In this document: positions 23,101 to 34,194 of the stretch, piece after piece
Position numbering within the stretch: the stretch's first letter is position 1
Layout: each line of letters starts with the position of its first letter
DNA from: Crotalaria pallida
Taxonomy: Eukaryota; Streptophyta; Magnoliopsida; Fabales; Fabaceae
Direction of reading: 5' to 3'
Length of the DNA stretch: 64,000 nt
Assembly: GCA_037953625.1 (NCBI GenBank)
Contig: CM075652.1
Coordinates: forward strand, 77,591,501 to 77,655,500
Notes under the pieces: model-generated
Database searches by the model: none
What the model saw: the letters and a program-made list of their open reading frames with translations, nothing else
Told to the model about the DNA's origin: nothing
Program-made: the position numbers and the translations under genes

Positions 23101-23340
23101 GATTAGTTGTAGTGGATTAAGTTCTTAGAATTGAACCTCATTGATGTAGTAGGATTTCTTGTAAGAAGGAGCCTCATTAGCAGTAGGGTAGTTATGTTAT
23201 AGAAACCCAAATGAAGTTGTATTCTAAGTGGGGGAGCAAATTCCCAAAGCCATAACCATCTCTTTGTCTAGGCTAAGATCCATCCAATTGTTTGAGCATA
23301 TAGCTCTACATCCCTATTTATTTCGTTGAAGCGAGTCCAA

Positions 23341-23375
23341 TTTCGAGGACGAAATTCATATAAGTGGGGGAGTAT
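23341..23375 (+). promoter_or_regulatory. TTTCGAGGAC block and polypurine tract of LARD
   Basis: TTTCGAGGACGAAATTC, then TAAGTGGGGGAGTATT directly before the 3' LTR at 23376. The purine tract primes plus-strand DNA synthesis. The same pair of elements in the same order precedes the 3' LTRs of both Tekay-type elements. Confidence 0.85.
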
Positions 23376-23562
23376 TGTAACATCCCCAATTTTATAAAAT
23401 CGTTAAGTGACAAAATTAGCAGGATTTTGATAAGTGTAGCAACCTCCTTAAGTGTTTGTTGTTGTTTAGAATGTGTTTAGGAAGTGGAAATTAGCCAAGT
23501 ATAAGTTAGTATGGGTTAGGAGTGCCTTAGGAACCATTAAATTGCCTTTAAGAATGGAAAAG
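23376..23562 (+). mobile_element. LARD 3' LTR, first part
   Basis: Matches 17803 onward (AACATCCCCAATTTTATAAAA and following) up to GGAAAAG, where the solo LTR is inserted. The duplicated AAAAG is at 23558-23562. Confidence 0.9.
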
Positions 23563-23949
23563 TGTAACACCTAGAATAATTACCCATAATATTAGAATAG
23601 TGACTTGAAAATTTCTTGATGAAAACCCCTTGATTAGTTTCAATTCATATAAAAACTCATAATCCTGTAGTTCATTTATAAAACTTCTCCGTAAAATCGA
23701 ACGGAGTTGTCTTTGTTTGTAAGGCATTTCCAAAATATTACTTTAATCTGTAAAATTTATCCGAAGTAGATTTAAATACATCAGAGACCAGCAGGGCCCA
23801 AAATATTGTTCAGTCCACTTAGAACATTAGTTCAAAAGGGATACAAATAACTTCTCAAACTCTTAGTTTTCCAAAAAGACAAAGTAATTGAAATACAACA
23901 AAACTTTCCAAAATAACCCATGACCGATAGATGGTCTCTAAATACTATA

Positions 23950-23972
23950 TACATTCCACGTGGTGGAATGTA
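23950..23972 (-). promoter_or_regulatory. Stem-loop with 10-bp stem and GTG loop
   Basis: TACATTCCAC pairs perfectly with GTGGAATGTA around GTG. Compared with TACTCTCCCT-GTG-AGGGAGAGTA at 114-136, four stem positions differ and all four are compensated on the other arm. It is followed, as in the other LTRs, by CTCCTGCTCGGCC and a TACCTGTAAAAA block. Confidence 0.65.
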
Positions 23973-24364
23973 CTCCTGCTCGGCCAGACTTGTGTATGCT
24001 CCTTCGGTACCTGTAAAAATATAGCAAGAAGGGTAGCATTACACAGAACTAAGGAAAATAGCTTCTAAGAAGCATAGCTGACAAACTAGGCCCTATCACA
24101 ATAGAAATTATCTATTAACCTAATATTCCTTTTCAGGTAATTACATACAAGCTCATTTTCAATAAAATATGTCCTACGTCCATACTACCTTCCTAGCAAT
24201 TCTACATTCATCATTAAATTACTTTTCAATTTCACTTGCATTAACATTTTCCATTTTCCAAATTCCATTCTCATAAATTACCAACTCACGTATATATATC
24301 ATTATTTTCATAAAGTCTTTTTATTCTCTTTTCTTCCATTAAATTCACATTTCTCTTTCATTTG

Positions 24365-25199
24365 CCCCTGGTCACGACCTACTGCGTCCGCACTAATGTG
24401 CTGGTCACGACTTACTGCGTCCGGGTATATTTTATTTTTTATCTTATTCCCTGGTCACGACCTACTGCGTCCGCACCCATGCGCGGTCACGTCTTACTGC
24501 GCCCGGGTATGTTACTTTTTCATCCTTTCCCCTGGTCACGACCTACTGCGTCCGCACTCATGCGCGGTCACGTCTTACTGCGTCCGGGTATATTTCATTT
24601 TCATTCTCCCCTGGTCACGACCTACTGCGTCCGCATGTCTTACTGCGCCCGGGTATATTTCATTTTCATTCTCCCCTGGTCACGACCTACTGCGTCCGCA
24701 CCCATGCGCGGTCACGTCTTACTGCGCCCGGGTATGTTTCATTTTCATTCTCCCCTGGTCACGACCTACTGCGTCCGCACTAATGTGTTGGTCACGACTT
24801 ACTGCGCCCGGATATGTTACTTTTTCATCCTTTCCCCTGGTCACGACCTACTGCGTCCGCACCCATGCGCGATCACGTCTTACTGCGCCCGGGTATGTTT
24901 CATTTTCATTCTCCCCTGGTCACGACCTACTGCGTCCGCACCCATGCGCGGTCACGTCATACTGCGCCCGGGTATGTTTCATTTTCATTCTCCCCTGGTC
25001 ACGACTTACTGCGCCCGAGTATGTTACTTTTTCATCCTTTCCTCTGGTCACGACCTACTGTGTCCGCACCCATGCGCGGTCACGTCTTACTGCGTCCGGG
25101 TATGTTTCATTTTCATTCTCCCCTGGTCACGACCTACTGCGTCCGCACTAATGTGCTGGTCACGACTTACTGCGTCCGTGTATATTTCATTTTCATTCT
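24365..25199. repeat. Minisatellite, about 11 units of about 80 bp
   Basis: Tandem units beginning CCTGGTCACGACCTACTGCG, containing CCGCACCCATGCGCGG and CACGTCTTACTGCGCCCGG, and ending in a TTTCATTTTCATTCTC spacer. Unit spacing is mostly 78-84 bp with short units near 24676 and 25044. The long open frames across it in three frames (up to 308 codons) arise from the repeat and show no protein family; they are not called as genes. Confidence 0.9.
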
Positions 25200-26352
25200 T
25201 AGAACATTACCACATCACATCTCATGAATATTCAAGCACAAACATCATCTCAATAACACATAACCGTTATGGTCACATTTACACTTAACAAATTTAATCA
25301 AGCACGACATCCATCAAGGTTCCTTGTCACACAATCACCATCCTCTAACTTATAATTCATTTAATAATAATCATCACTTCCCTTTTACCAAGCTATTTAT
25401 ACTTAATCCATTCCTTAATTACTCGCTCATAATTTTCCATTAAATTCAATTTTCTCTTTTATTAATTAGCCCTTCCTATATGACTTGCCTACATTAACAC
25501 TTAATCCATTCTTTGCTTTACGAGCCACCCAAACCAAGCACGATATGAACATACATCAATGACGAGTAACAATCAATAGATGGTAAACAAAATAGTCGAC
25601 ATACTCAAGTATGTCTCAGAGCACTATAAATTAAGTCAACTCCCTAGGGTTCTTAACTTTTTACTTAATACACATATATTCTACTCATTTAGTAGCAAGT
25701 ATGCCCTAAGGTTCATTTCATGCATTTTATAGTTTAAATATCCTATAGTTTATTCACCGAATCAATTATCTACACCTAGTCATCATTACAACAACCTAGA
25801 ATCGATATCCTTAGCAAAGGTAACACACACCCCCCTTACCTCAAATGGAAGATGGTGATGAACCACAAATCCTTGCACTTGAACCTTGGCCCCTTCTCCT
25901 TATTCTTGTAACCACTTTGCCCCTTGAATTCCTAGCTTAAATCTCCTACTCCTTGCTCTTGATGGTGAGGTTTTTGAGCTTCTCCACAACTATGGGATTG
26001 GAAAACCCAAGGGAGATAAGAGAAAGGGTGGGTCGATTTTTGAGGGAGGAAGGAGGAGATGAACTTGATTCTATTTGTTCTTGGTGATGATGCATAAACA
26101 TACATGGGTCTCCATGGATTATGAAGCTTGAACATCAAAGAAGATATGAAGAGGAGGGTTACGAATTTCATGAAGGAGGGAAAGAGGGAAGGAGAAACAT
26201 GATGGAAGAGGAAGAAGAAGGTGTGTTGGTGGTGTTGTGTTGTTGTTGTAAACTTGTTTTATGATGCCTCTTCCAATAAAGAAAATCGTGTGGCTAGGAT
26301 TGGGCAACTTGGTGCCCAAGTTGAAATCTGATGGCTGGAAAAACTGCATCAG

Positions 26353-26705
26353 ACCGCGCGCGCCTGGGCGCGGTTAGCGCGTGCCTGAGCGCGAGTCTGG
26401 CACCAACTGGTGCTGCTGGGCGGGTTGGCGCGCACGCTGGTGGGGGTGTGGCGCAGATCTGGTGCGCCAGATGCGGAACTGATGCGCACGGGGCGCACCT
26501 GGGCGCACGGGATGCTGTGCCTGCGCGCAGATCTGTCTATGGACGCACCAAAATTTTAGCTGGTGTGCCTGGGCGTATGCTGGTGCGCCTAAGCGTGCAC
26601 CAGTGCTTCCAAACTTCAATTTGTTATATCTTTTTCGTTAACCGTCGGATCTTGCTCAAATTTTGGGACAAGCTTCCTAAGACCCTTATCTTCACATCCA
26701 ACGGT
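26353..26705 (-). promoter_or_regulatory. U3 GCGC words and ACCGTCGGAT module
   Basis: 26353-26600 carries repeated CGCCTGGGCG/GCGCAC words. ACCGTCGGAT (26641-26650) and ATCCAACGGT (26696-26705) face each other across exactly 45 nt. The order and distance from the LTR end match the other minus-strand LTRs. Confidence 0.55.
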
Positions 26706-26969
26706 GGGAATTGGGTTTAGAGCTATGGATATTTTATTCCTAATTTTCTTGCACAGGATGCTTTGTAACACTTAAAACCCCGATTCAACTCCCGATTCGA
26801 CTTCTATAATTCTACTTCTTGATACCGATGCATCCTACACAACCCCTAGTATCTATAATTACTATTCACCTTTCTCCCAAAATTCTTAAAGTAATTAATC
26901 TATCCATTCCCTACACTTTAAATCTATTAATTCACTAATTATCCATGGAATTATATTAGGGATGTTACA

Positions 26970-29081
26970 AAAAGTGCAGCCCTTAATCGATTAAGGTGGA
27001 TCTTAATCGATTAACCTTTTGCTAGCTTTCACGTGTTAATTGATTAGCCAAAAACCACCCTTCAGGCCTTAATCGATTAATTCATGTTTCAATCGATTAA
27101 TTCCTTTAAAACAATGGGTGTTAATCGATTAACCAAAGTGGTTAATCGATTAACCGTTGATACTCAGACTTAAAACACAAATTTTAAGTTCTGTTTTTCA
27201 TTGTTTCTTCTTCTCCTTGCTCGAGCTCTTCTTCTCCATACACACTACTGTTTTCAATTTCATGAATCAACATCAAAGAACACCAAATCAACACCACAAA
27301 TCATTCACCCATCAATTCTCTATCAATCTCCCTCTCCCGAATCTCTATTTCATCTCTTCTCTCATAAATCCCCAAATTGAAACTTGAAACCCCAACTTGT
27401 GCAATCCATGGCATAGAGTCTTATAACCAATCAAGGAAGCTTAGAAAGGGTTCAAGGTCAAGGGAATAGGAGGTTAGGAAGCTGGATGTGGAGCTTGGTG
27501 GACTTGCTCCAAGGATTCTCAATTTCTCCTCTTCTCTCCAAGAGGTAAGGGGAGTACTTTGTTATAAATTAGGGGAAGGGTTTGATGATAGTAATAAATA
27601 CATAATTAGGTGTATGTATGTATGTCTTATTGGTCATTTAAGGATAGTGTATATCTAAATAGTGATTATTATATTGTTATGGCCGAATACTCTAAGTTAC
27701 AGAACCCAACCAATTTGGTATAATATAAAGAGGATTGACTATTGTATACACTATAAAATGAACTAGAAACACGTGCATTTACGGAGTAAGGTGGACCTTA
27801 GGAAATTGGGAAAGATAATCGAATCCAGGTTTTATGAACTGAAGAACCCTCCTACGGGGAGAATGTGAAGGTTCATAGAACTAGTGGACGAGAGTAGATA
27901 GTGATTTGATTGTGTTTATGAAACAATCACGGGAGTTACTATAGGGGACTTTGATCACCCTAGCAGAACCTGGTACGATGGACGCGATACGTGAAGTAAT
28001 GGTTGAATTGGTGATTGGTCCTGTGCACACTATAGTAACTCTATCGGTCACTTACCTACTTCGTGGCTACGGAGGGTGGTTCCTCCCCTGTATGATGTAC
28101 GCGATACGTGAAGTACAGCGGGGCTTACATTGTATGAAGAACCCTCCTACGGGGAGAATGTGAAGTACAATGTAAGAAAAGGTAGAGGGACATTTACTCC
28201 TAGTCGATCTTTCTCAAAGTGTGGAGGGGATGTGAGGCAAAATTTATAAAGTGTACATTGTACGAAGAACCCTCCTTCGAGGAGAATGTGAAGTACAATG
28301 TAGATAAAGTGTTATAAAGTGTACATTGTACGAAGAACCCTCCTACGGGGAGAATGTGAAGTACAATGTAAGCAAGGGTTAAAGGGCAAAGTGAATAGTG
28401 TTAAAGTGTTGTAAAGTGTCCAATATTAAAGGAAGAAGAAAAGAGGAATGGCATTATATTAATTGCATTGTGTTAATGTTTTCAATTGTTTGAGGCATGC
28501 ATATTTCTTATGTTTTATTATTGTCATTTTAAGTGTTTCTCTTGATTTATATTCAAATTACTCACCCTTACTGTGGACATCTTAGGTACCCATTGGAGAA
28601 AGACATTCATCGCTTCGATGCCGAGAAAGCGTACTCTCGCTGAAAGAGAGTACATTATTGATTGTGACCTTTTTGGTCTCATCCTTATTGAATTGCAAAT
28701 ATTCTAGGATTCTGTAATGTAAAATGTTTTATTTACAAAAGTTGTATTAAATTCTGAACTATTATATTAAATTCTAGGTTTAATTTATAATGTAAAAAGA
28801 ACGGTTTAAGTAATTGCAAGAAAATGTATTTTAGGTGGTGATGAGTATTGAGAAATCCTCTTTTAAATGTATTCAAAGTGTGTGTCACCACCACTAAGTT
28901 GTAATCATAGATTTTCCTTATATGTAGAAACTGTTCTGGACTTGACAGGTACAAATAAATTTGGGGAAAGTCCATATTTGAAACGAAACTCCGCCAAAAT
29001 TTTTATAAAGCCCCAAGTATTTTCTAATGAATTCAACAATTTTAACCAATGTATTTTAAATTAAAAAGGTAGGATGTTACA
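26970..29081 (+). mobile_element. LARD 3' LTR, second part
   Basis: Resumes after the AAAAG duplication with TGCAGCCCTTAATCGATTAAGG and matches the 5' LTR to GGATGTTACA. It lacks about 17 bp of the palindrome cluster near 27036 and has scattered substitutions. It contains the inverted-repeat units (27830-28365) and the stem-loop (28631-28653). Confidence 0.9.
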
Positions 29082-29318
29082 ATACACTTGAGAGATAATT
29101 GAGAGGAAGGAGTGTGTTTGCTAATCATGTTGTTCTTCTAGAGATTGCCTTTCTAACCAGTTTTTAATTGAATTAATTGCTTATGAAGAGAGGTGTCTGA
29201 GGTGAGTGAGTCAAATTCCTTGATTAAGTGGATGCATTTTGGTATAGGAAGTGGTCCTGGGTTTTGAATCTTTACTTTACTTTTGCCTGGGACATGCAAA
29301 ATACTAAGTTTCGGGGAA
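29082..29318 (+). mobile_element. Athila-type internal end before 3' LTR
   Basis: After the duplicated ATACA (29082-29086) the Athila 3' internal DNA resumes and runs to the 3' LTR start TGATTTGGGCCC. No coding sequence. A clear purine tract is not obvious; TTTCGGGGAA at 29310-29318 is the only candidate. Confidence 0.55.
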
Positions 29319-32287
29319 TGATTTGGGCCCAAAATATGATGATTTTGAATGATAATTGATCCTCTTTGATTAGGCTTTTTGCTTGTTTCTCAAGTAATTT
29401 AGGGAAAGTTTGAATTTTTATCTACTAATGATGAGGAATGAGATCCTGTGGATTTTGTACCTTTTTGGTTTTAATTTCAGGATTAGAAACCATTAATTGA
29501 TGATTCTTGGCAAGGAAAAGAATAAGGAGTCTTAAAGCCTAAAGATTGAAGCAAAGAAGAACAAAATTGGGATTTTTTTTTGCCTCGCACGCTTAGGCGC
29601 GAGTTAGGTGCGCTAAGGCGCTCCTAGGGTTCAACATATAAAAAATGGGGTCAACAGCTCAATTCTCTCAGGATTTTGCGTGCCCAGGCGCGAGCGTACG
29701 TGCGGCTAGGCGCGCGTCGTCAGCAATTTGATAAGATAAAATTTGTTCTTTTTAGGATTTGTTTTAGGGATTTGGTTTTAGAATTTTTATATAGGATTCA
29801 TTATGTTTAGAGTTGGTTACCAAAGTTTAGAGAGAAATTGTGAGAGCTAGGAGGCAAGCACAGAGAAATCCATCTTGGTGATTGGAGATTGGTGGTAACT
29901 CTATGTCTTTTGTCATGGGTTTCATTATTCTCTTTTCTTCTTCTTCTCTTATTATGTGTAACTAAACTCCTTGTTAGGAATATGGTGGATTTGTATGGAT
30001 TTTGAATAGTTTTCCTATTTATGAATTATTATTTTTCCCTATCAATTGTCTGATCATGTGCTTATTGTTATTCATAGAATTGATCACCTTATGATTTGGG
30101 ACTTAATCCTTCAATTGAGAAATTAGGGATTGAATTGACCTTATAATCAAACTTTATAATTGCCCAACTCGTAGAGATACATTTGGGAATTATATAACTT
30201 TAATAATTCCAATGTTCTTAATTAATGATTATTAAACTAAGATTTGTGAAAAACTACAATCGGTGGGTGAATTAACTAAGGAACACTAAGAGAACACCTA
30301 GAAGGGGGGTTGAATATGTGTTTAAGAAACCTTGAAAGATTTTCGAATAAAACAAATCGAAACAATTAAAACGAATGATTTTTACAAAAACTGAAACTCA
30401 TAATCGATTATAATGCTTCATAATCGATTATCATCTGACAAGTTTGCTTCATATAATCGATTATAACTCCAGATAATCGATTATGATCTGGAAAAACTGA
30501 AAAATCACTTTTTCAATCAAATACGAAAATCAATCAATTAACACATAAGATTAGAGATAAAGCGGAATTGATTAACACCAATATTCTTATTGATTACCTA
30601 GGTTATGAAAATGATTTTCCCCAATTCAATTTGTACAATTAAAAGCTAATTCATTCAATTATGAAAAATCAATCTTTTTCTAGGTTTTCAACCAAAAACA
30701 ATATGAAATGACAAGAATGTAAAGAGTTAAGGGAATAGAGATACTGCACAGTGATTTATCCTGGTTCACTCACAACCACCATGAGCTACATCCAGTCCCC
30801 TCTTCAACCAAGAGAGATTCTTCACTAAAGGAATTAGAATTCTCAAATTACAAGTAAATGCCTCTAAAGACTCCCTTCTTGGTAGCCTCCAAGAGATACC
30901 TCACTCTTGTCTTGCAATCCTATTGAAATCTAATCTAACCTTCTTCCCTTGCTTGTTGATATCCCCACAACAAGTCTTCCAATTGCTTGTTGATTCCTCA
31001 CACAAGACTTCCAATTTGCTTGTTAACACAACAAGACTTCCAAGACAATTTGCTTGATGAACAACCACCAAGACTTCCTTTGTTGTAGAATGTTTGCCTC
31101 CTTGCAATGATTACAACACAATAGAAAACAATAACAATCCTATGAATCTCTTTCAAGAACTATGAAAATATCAACACATGAGATTCAAAGATTCTTGATC
31201 AAAGAATGTGAAAATGAAAGCTTTGATCTTTGAGAAAGTGAGAGAGAAAGTTAAGAGAATAATGTGGCTTTGATCTTTCCAAAAATGATATGAAAATGAA
31301 ATTGATTTGTTCTAATGATTCACAAAGGTTGGGAAAAGGTTTATATAGAATACGCAAAAGTTAGGAAACTTAAAAACTGATTTTGAGAAGTGAAAAACAT
31401 ATTTTTAAAAACCAGTACAGCAGGTCATAATCGATTAAGCACTGTTCATAATCGATTATGCCTTTGCTGAAAAGTGATAATCGATTATTTCATAATCATA
31501 ATCGATTATTACCTGATTAGACTTTTCATAATCGATTATGACCTTATTATAATTGATTATGACTTTCAAAACTTCATCAAAAACTTGTTTTCTCAAATCT
31601 AAACCTTTTCTTTCAAACCTTTAAGTCACCTATTGATTTTAGGTTAATTGAAATACTCAAATTATAATATGATCATGCACTTGATAGAGATTCACTACCC
31701 TCTAATAACTCTACCCAAACTCATCAAACTTTAAGACTCAAAATAAAGATATTACAATACAATACACAACTTGAATCTTCATGAGCTTGCTCTCTCTTCA
31801 TCATGTTTGTTTGTTGATCTTGTTGAACTTTGGTGAGCTTCTCCATAACTTGAACTTGATCAAAACATTTGTAGCTTGTTCAAAACATTTGTCATTATCA
31901 AAACCTTCTCACTGGATCTAACAAGATTCACTTAAGAGATTAATGGGTATGGTTTAATAATAAACACTAATTGCTTAAGACATCAGTTTTTACTAATTCT
32001 GGAATCGTTTTTGATTTAAGGAAAAACAAAAATTCATAAGTGGTAACTACAATCCTACAATGAAACCATGTTCCTAGTCGTTTCCCCAATCGTTTTACAA
32101 CCATCTTTTTTTTTTGCTTTGTTATTTAATTCCTTGAAATTCATAAATCAAATAAACCAATTTCCAAGTTTCACTTAGTAATTACAATTATGTGAGAATT
32201 ATTAGAAACAATTTCAATCCTCGTTGGGAACGATAATTTACTTTCCCTCTATTACTTGTGTGACTCGGTATTCTTGCCGGTGAGCCA
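29319..32287 (+). mobile_element. Athila-type 3' LTR, split by copia LTR
   Basis: Starts TGATTTGGGCCC as at 12788 and ends GTGAGCCA, followed by ACAGG. It contains GC-rich GCGC words at 29583-29723 in U3. Towards the end it has CCTCGTTGGGAACGATAATTT, a block familiar from Athila LTRs. Without the 1.6-kb copia insertion its native length is about 1.3 kb. Confidence 0.7.
30288..31923 (-). mobile_element. Ty1/copia-type solo LTR
   Basis: On the minus strand it starts TGTTAGATCCAG and contains GGACTGGATGTAGC, GAACCAGGATAAATC and CCCCCCTTCTAGGTGTTC near its end, the same order as in the copia LTRs at 6083 and 12899. No internal region is present. ATAATCGATTAT-type palindromes cluster at 30403-30484 and 31434-31560. 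I could not fix the left end or a target duplication exactly. Confidence 0.65.
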
Positions 32288-32292
32288 ACAGG

Positions 32293-32397
32293 TTCCTCTT
32301 GATCAGGGATGAAAGTGGTGGTTGAAATCATAGTACTTCTATTACAGAAATGTAACAAGTCATCAATTTTAGGATCATTGATTCTTTGAATAACCAT
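32293..32397 (-). pseudogene. Antisense plant-mobile-domain ORF, 5' part
   Basis: ATG at 32397 opens MVIQRINDPKIDDLLHF, and the frame runs to the Athila boundary at 32292. Its continuation is on the other side of the insertion, at 12787 and downward. This is the usual place and orientation of the additional ORF in Tat elements, just inside the 3' LTR. Only about 35 codons remain on this side; the start is inferred. Confidence 0.5.
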
Positions 32398-32722
32398 TTC
32401 TCTTTTTTGAAAATTCGAAAGCTTGGAAAAGAAGTAGGGTTTGAGAGAATGCGAAGATGGAAAAAGAAGAAAGAGGAAAAAATGATGATGCTTTTAAAGG
32501 AAGTAAAAGAAGTTCAAAAGTTTGAGAACCCACTACCTTGGAAATCTGGAAGCAGAGTTAATGGAATGATTAGACGTTGGCAGTTTACTTAATGGATTTG
32601 AAATGAAAAGTCAAAAAGGGTCAAAACGCCAATTTACATCGAAAATAAGAAGTGGTGTGAGGAACTCGAAATTTTGCCTTTCTTTGAAACAACGTCGAAA
32701 TGGCAAAATTTTTAGGGGCATC
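32398..32722 (+). mobile_element. Tat-type 3' untranslated region with polypurine tract
   Basis: Non-coding DNA between the antisense ORF and the 3' LTR. TTTTTAGGGGCATC directly before the LTR at 32723 is the likely plus-strand primer. Confidence 0.55.
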
Positions 32723-34194
32723 TGTTAAGACTAGATTTAAGATCGACAAAAGTTGATTACTTTGACAACAAAAGTGATGTCGAAAGTGGGTGGACTTATG
32801 TTTTTTTAAAACAAATATAAAAGTGACTCCGAGATATATGAACCTGTGTCAAATAAAAGAGACTCACAAGCTCATAAGTATGAGTAATGTCGAAAGTCAA
32901 AGAAGTATGATTACCAAGGTCAGTCAAATGAAACTGAAGTAATAAATAAGGAAGCTACCCCATTGGATGAAATTAAGGAAACATTAATTCCAAATGCAAC
33001 CACCATATCAAAAAATTGCTATAAAAGGGAGAAAATATGATAACCATTCTACATTCTCGAATAAAGAAAAAGCATCATGTTCACATATTTTATTATTTTT
33101 CCACACTACTATGAGTCTGGGAAGGGTGTCAGAAAAAAGATGGGCAAAAATGAACCCGAAATTATGAGTTTAGGAATGTGGGGATTAGATATGTGGAATT
33201 ATGAAACCTGCTTTGAAAAGGAGAATGAACCTAAGTCCCTCCAAAGCAGTCTTCCATTTCCTTTCTGATGACTGGGGATTAGATATGGGAATTATGTTTC
33301 TCCGTCGAAACAAATATCTCATTGAATGGGATGCTTTAACCTTTGTAAAGCTTCCATGACATAGATAGTTGTTCTGACAAAGAAGCATATAAGTGGTATA
33401 GATAGCTTGTTTAAAATTAAGCTACTTTGCAAACCATTTCTGAATTTCATATCATAAAATATTAGTTGTGAAACAATTAAGATATATCCTCGTGAAAAAA
33501 TGGAAGTTAAAACCCAACACGTACGTGTTAATAATAATCATGTGTCGGAAGTCCCCTTGGTAGAATGATCAGAGAGTTACGTAGAAAGTTGTTGAAATAG
33601 GGCTTTTGATGGTCTTTCCTTCTTATAAAAATGATCAAGTATAAAAAGGGGAATAATGCAAAGGAAACGTCGACAACCTTGACGGAAAACATCATTTGAG
33701 GATCTTGTCGAAGACTTCCATAGAACACGATTAAGCCAGATGTGGAAGATAGAATGCATTTATGTTTATTTTGAAATTTGAATGTAAACATCTTATTAGT
33801 CATTTGTGTGTCAATAGATTAGGTTGGTAGTTATTATTTATTTGTCTATAAATAGGAGGTTCGTCGATATAAAACAGGTTGGAACTTGGTTATTATCCTC
33901 ACATCTCACGAGTCGATTATTGGAGAAAACACCATGTAACTTCTCTTTTCATATCAATAAAACCTTTACTTTCAACGCAAGTTTTTACATTTTCTTTACG
34001 TTTCTGTCATTTTAACTCCTGCTTATGTTTTCTATTTTCATTTCTTTTAAGTTCATTTTTATTTTCAAAGCGTCAATTAGTTTTTATTAAAGTCAAACAT
34101 AAGATTACAATAAAGCTATTGTAACCCATTCTTTCATAATCAATAAGGTAGAAAACAATGTTTCTTTGACGATTATCATTTTTCACCTTAAACA
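32723..34194 (+). mobile_element. 3' LTR of the + strand Tat-type element
   Basis: 1472 bp starting TGTTAAGACTAG and ending CTTAAACA, so the ends are imperfect inverted repeats. The short words GTCGAAAG and TCGAAG recur. A candidate promoter with TATAAATAGG lies at 33845. The 5' partner is not in the window, so the right edge rests only on the TG...CA ends and the change to unrelated DNA. Confidence 0.6.

Larger units (their letters stand above)
20092..23375 (+). mobile_element. LARD internal region, non-coding
   Basis: 3284 bp, AT-rich. Both strands hold only short frames with no family resemblance that I recognise. It begins with the primer site and ends with the purine tract. Near the end, TAAGTGGGGGAGCAAATTCC at about 23227 is a second copy of the purine-tract sequence, about 135 bp upstream of the real one. 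Confidence 0.8.
23563..26969 (-). mobile_element. Solo LTR with large minisatellite
   Basis: 3407 bp, TGTAACACC...GATGTTACA, flanked by a perfect AAAAG duplication (23558-23562 and 26970-26974), with no internal region. It is therefore a solo LTR left by LTR-LTR recombination, or a single long LTR-only insertion. By position of its stem-loop (23950-23972), array, U3 palindromes and ACCGTCGGAT module it is in minus orientation and belongs to the Tekay-type group, although its sequence differs from the other LTRs. Confidence 0.9.
17803..29081 (+). mobile_element. Coding-free LTR element (LARD)
   Basis: Two 2.1-2.3-kb LTRs, an initiator-Met-type primer site, a polypurine tract and a perfect 5-bp target duplication ATACA surround a 3.3-kb internal region with no recognisable gag or pol. 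This is the definition of a large retrotransposon derivative. The block TTTCGAGGACGAAATTC before the purine tract is shared with the Tekay-type elements at 48411 and 53752. Native length without the solo LTR and its duplication is about 7.9 kb. Confidence 0.9.
12788..32287 (+). mobile_element. Athila-type element, gag-protease only, heavily nested
   Basis: Composite span: start of the 5' LTR (12788-12898), copia LTR replacing the LTR/leader junction (12899-13899), Athila gag and protease (13900-15954), a 3' internal region with the KASTLGGE-like block GCTTGGGGGAGAGTA near 16785, the LARD insertion (17803-29081), the internal end (29087-29318) and the 3' LTR (29319-32287, split by a copia LTR). 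RT, RNase H and integrase are absent between 15954 and the 3' internal region, so this copy could not transpose alone. Confidence 0.75.
6752..34194 (+). mobile_element. Tat-type Ty3/gypsy element on + strand (host of the nest)
   Basis: Composite span. In order: end of protease/start of RT, RT, RNase H, second (archaeal-type) RNase H, integrase (to 11007), antisense plant-mobile-domain ORF (11010-12787, resuming 32293-32397), purine tract and 3' LTR (32723-34194). Two consecutive RNase H domains and an antisense ORF between pol and the 3' LTR are established marks of the Tat/Ogre lineage. The 5' part lies left of the copia LTR at 6083 or is lost. The Athila-type element at 12788-32287 is inserted in the antisense ORF. 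Confidence 0.8.

Noticed and set aside
24362..25288. Open frame of 308 codons and two overlapping long frames
   Set aside because: They lie on the minisatellite, run in three frames at once, have no start context or family resemblance, and sit within a solo LTR.
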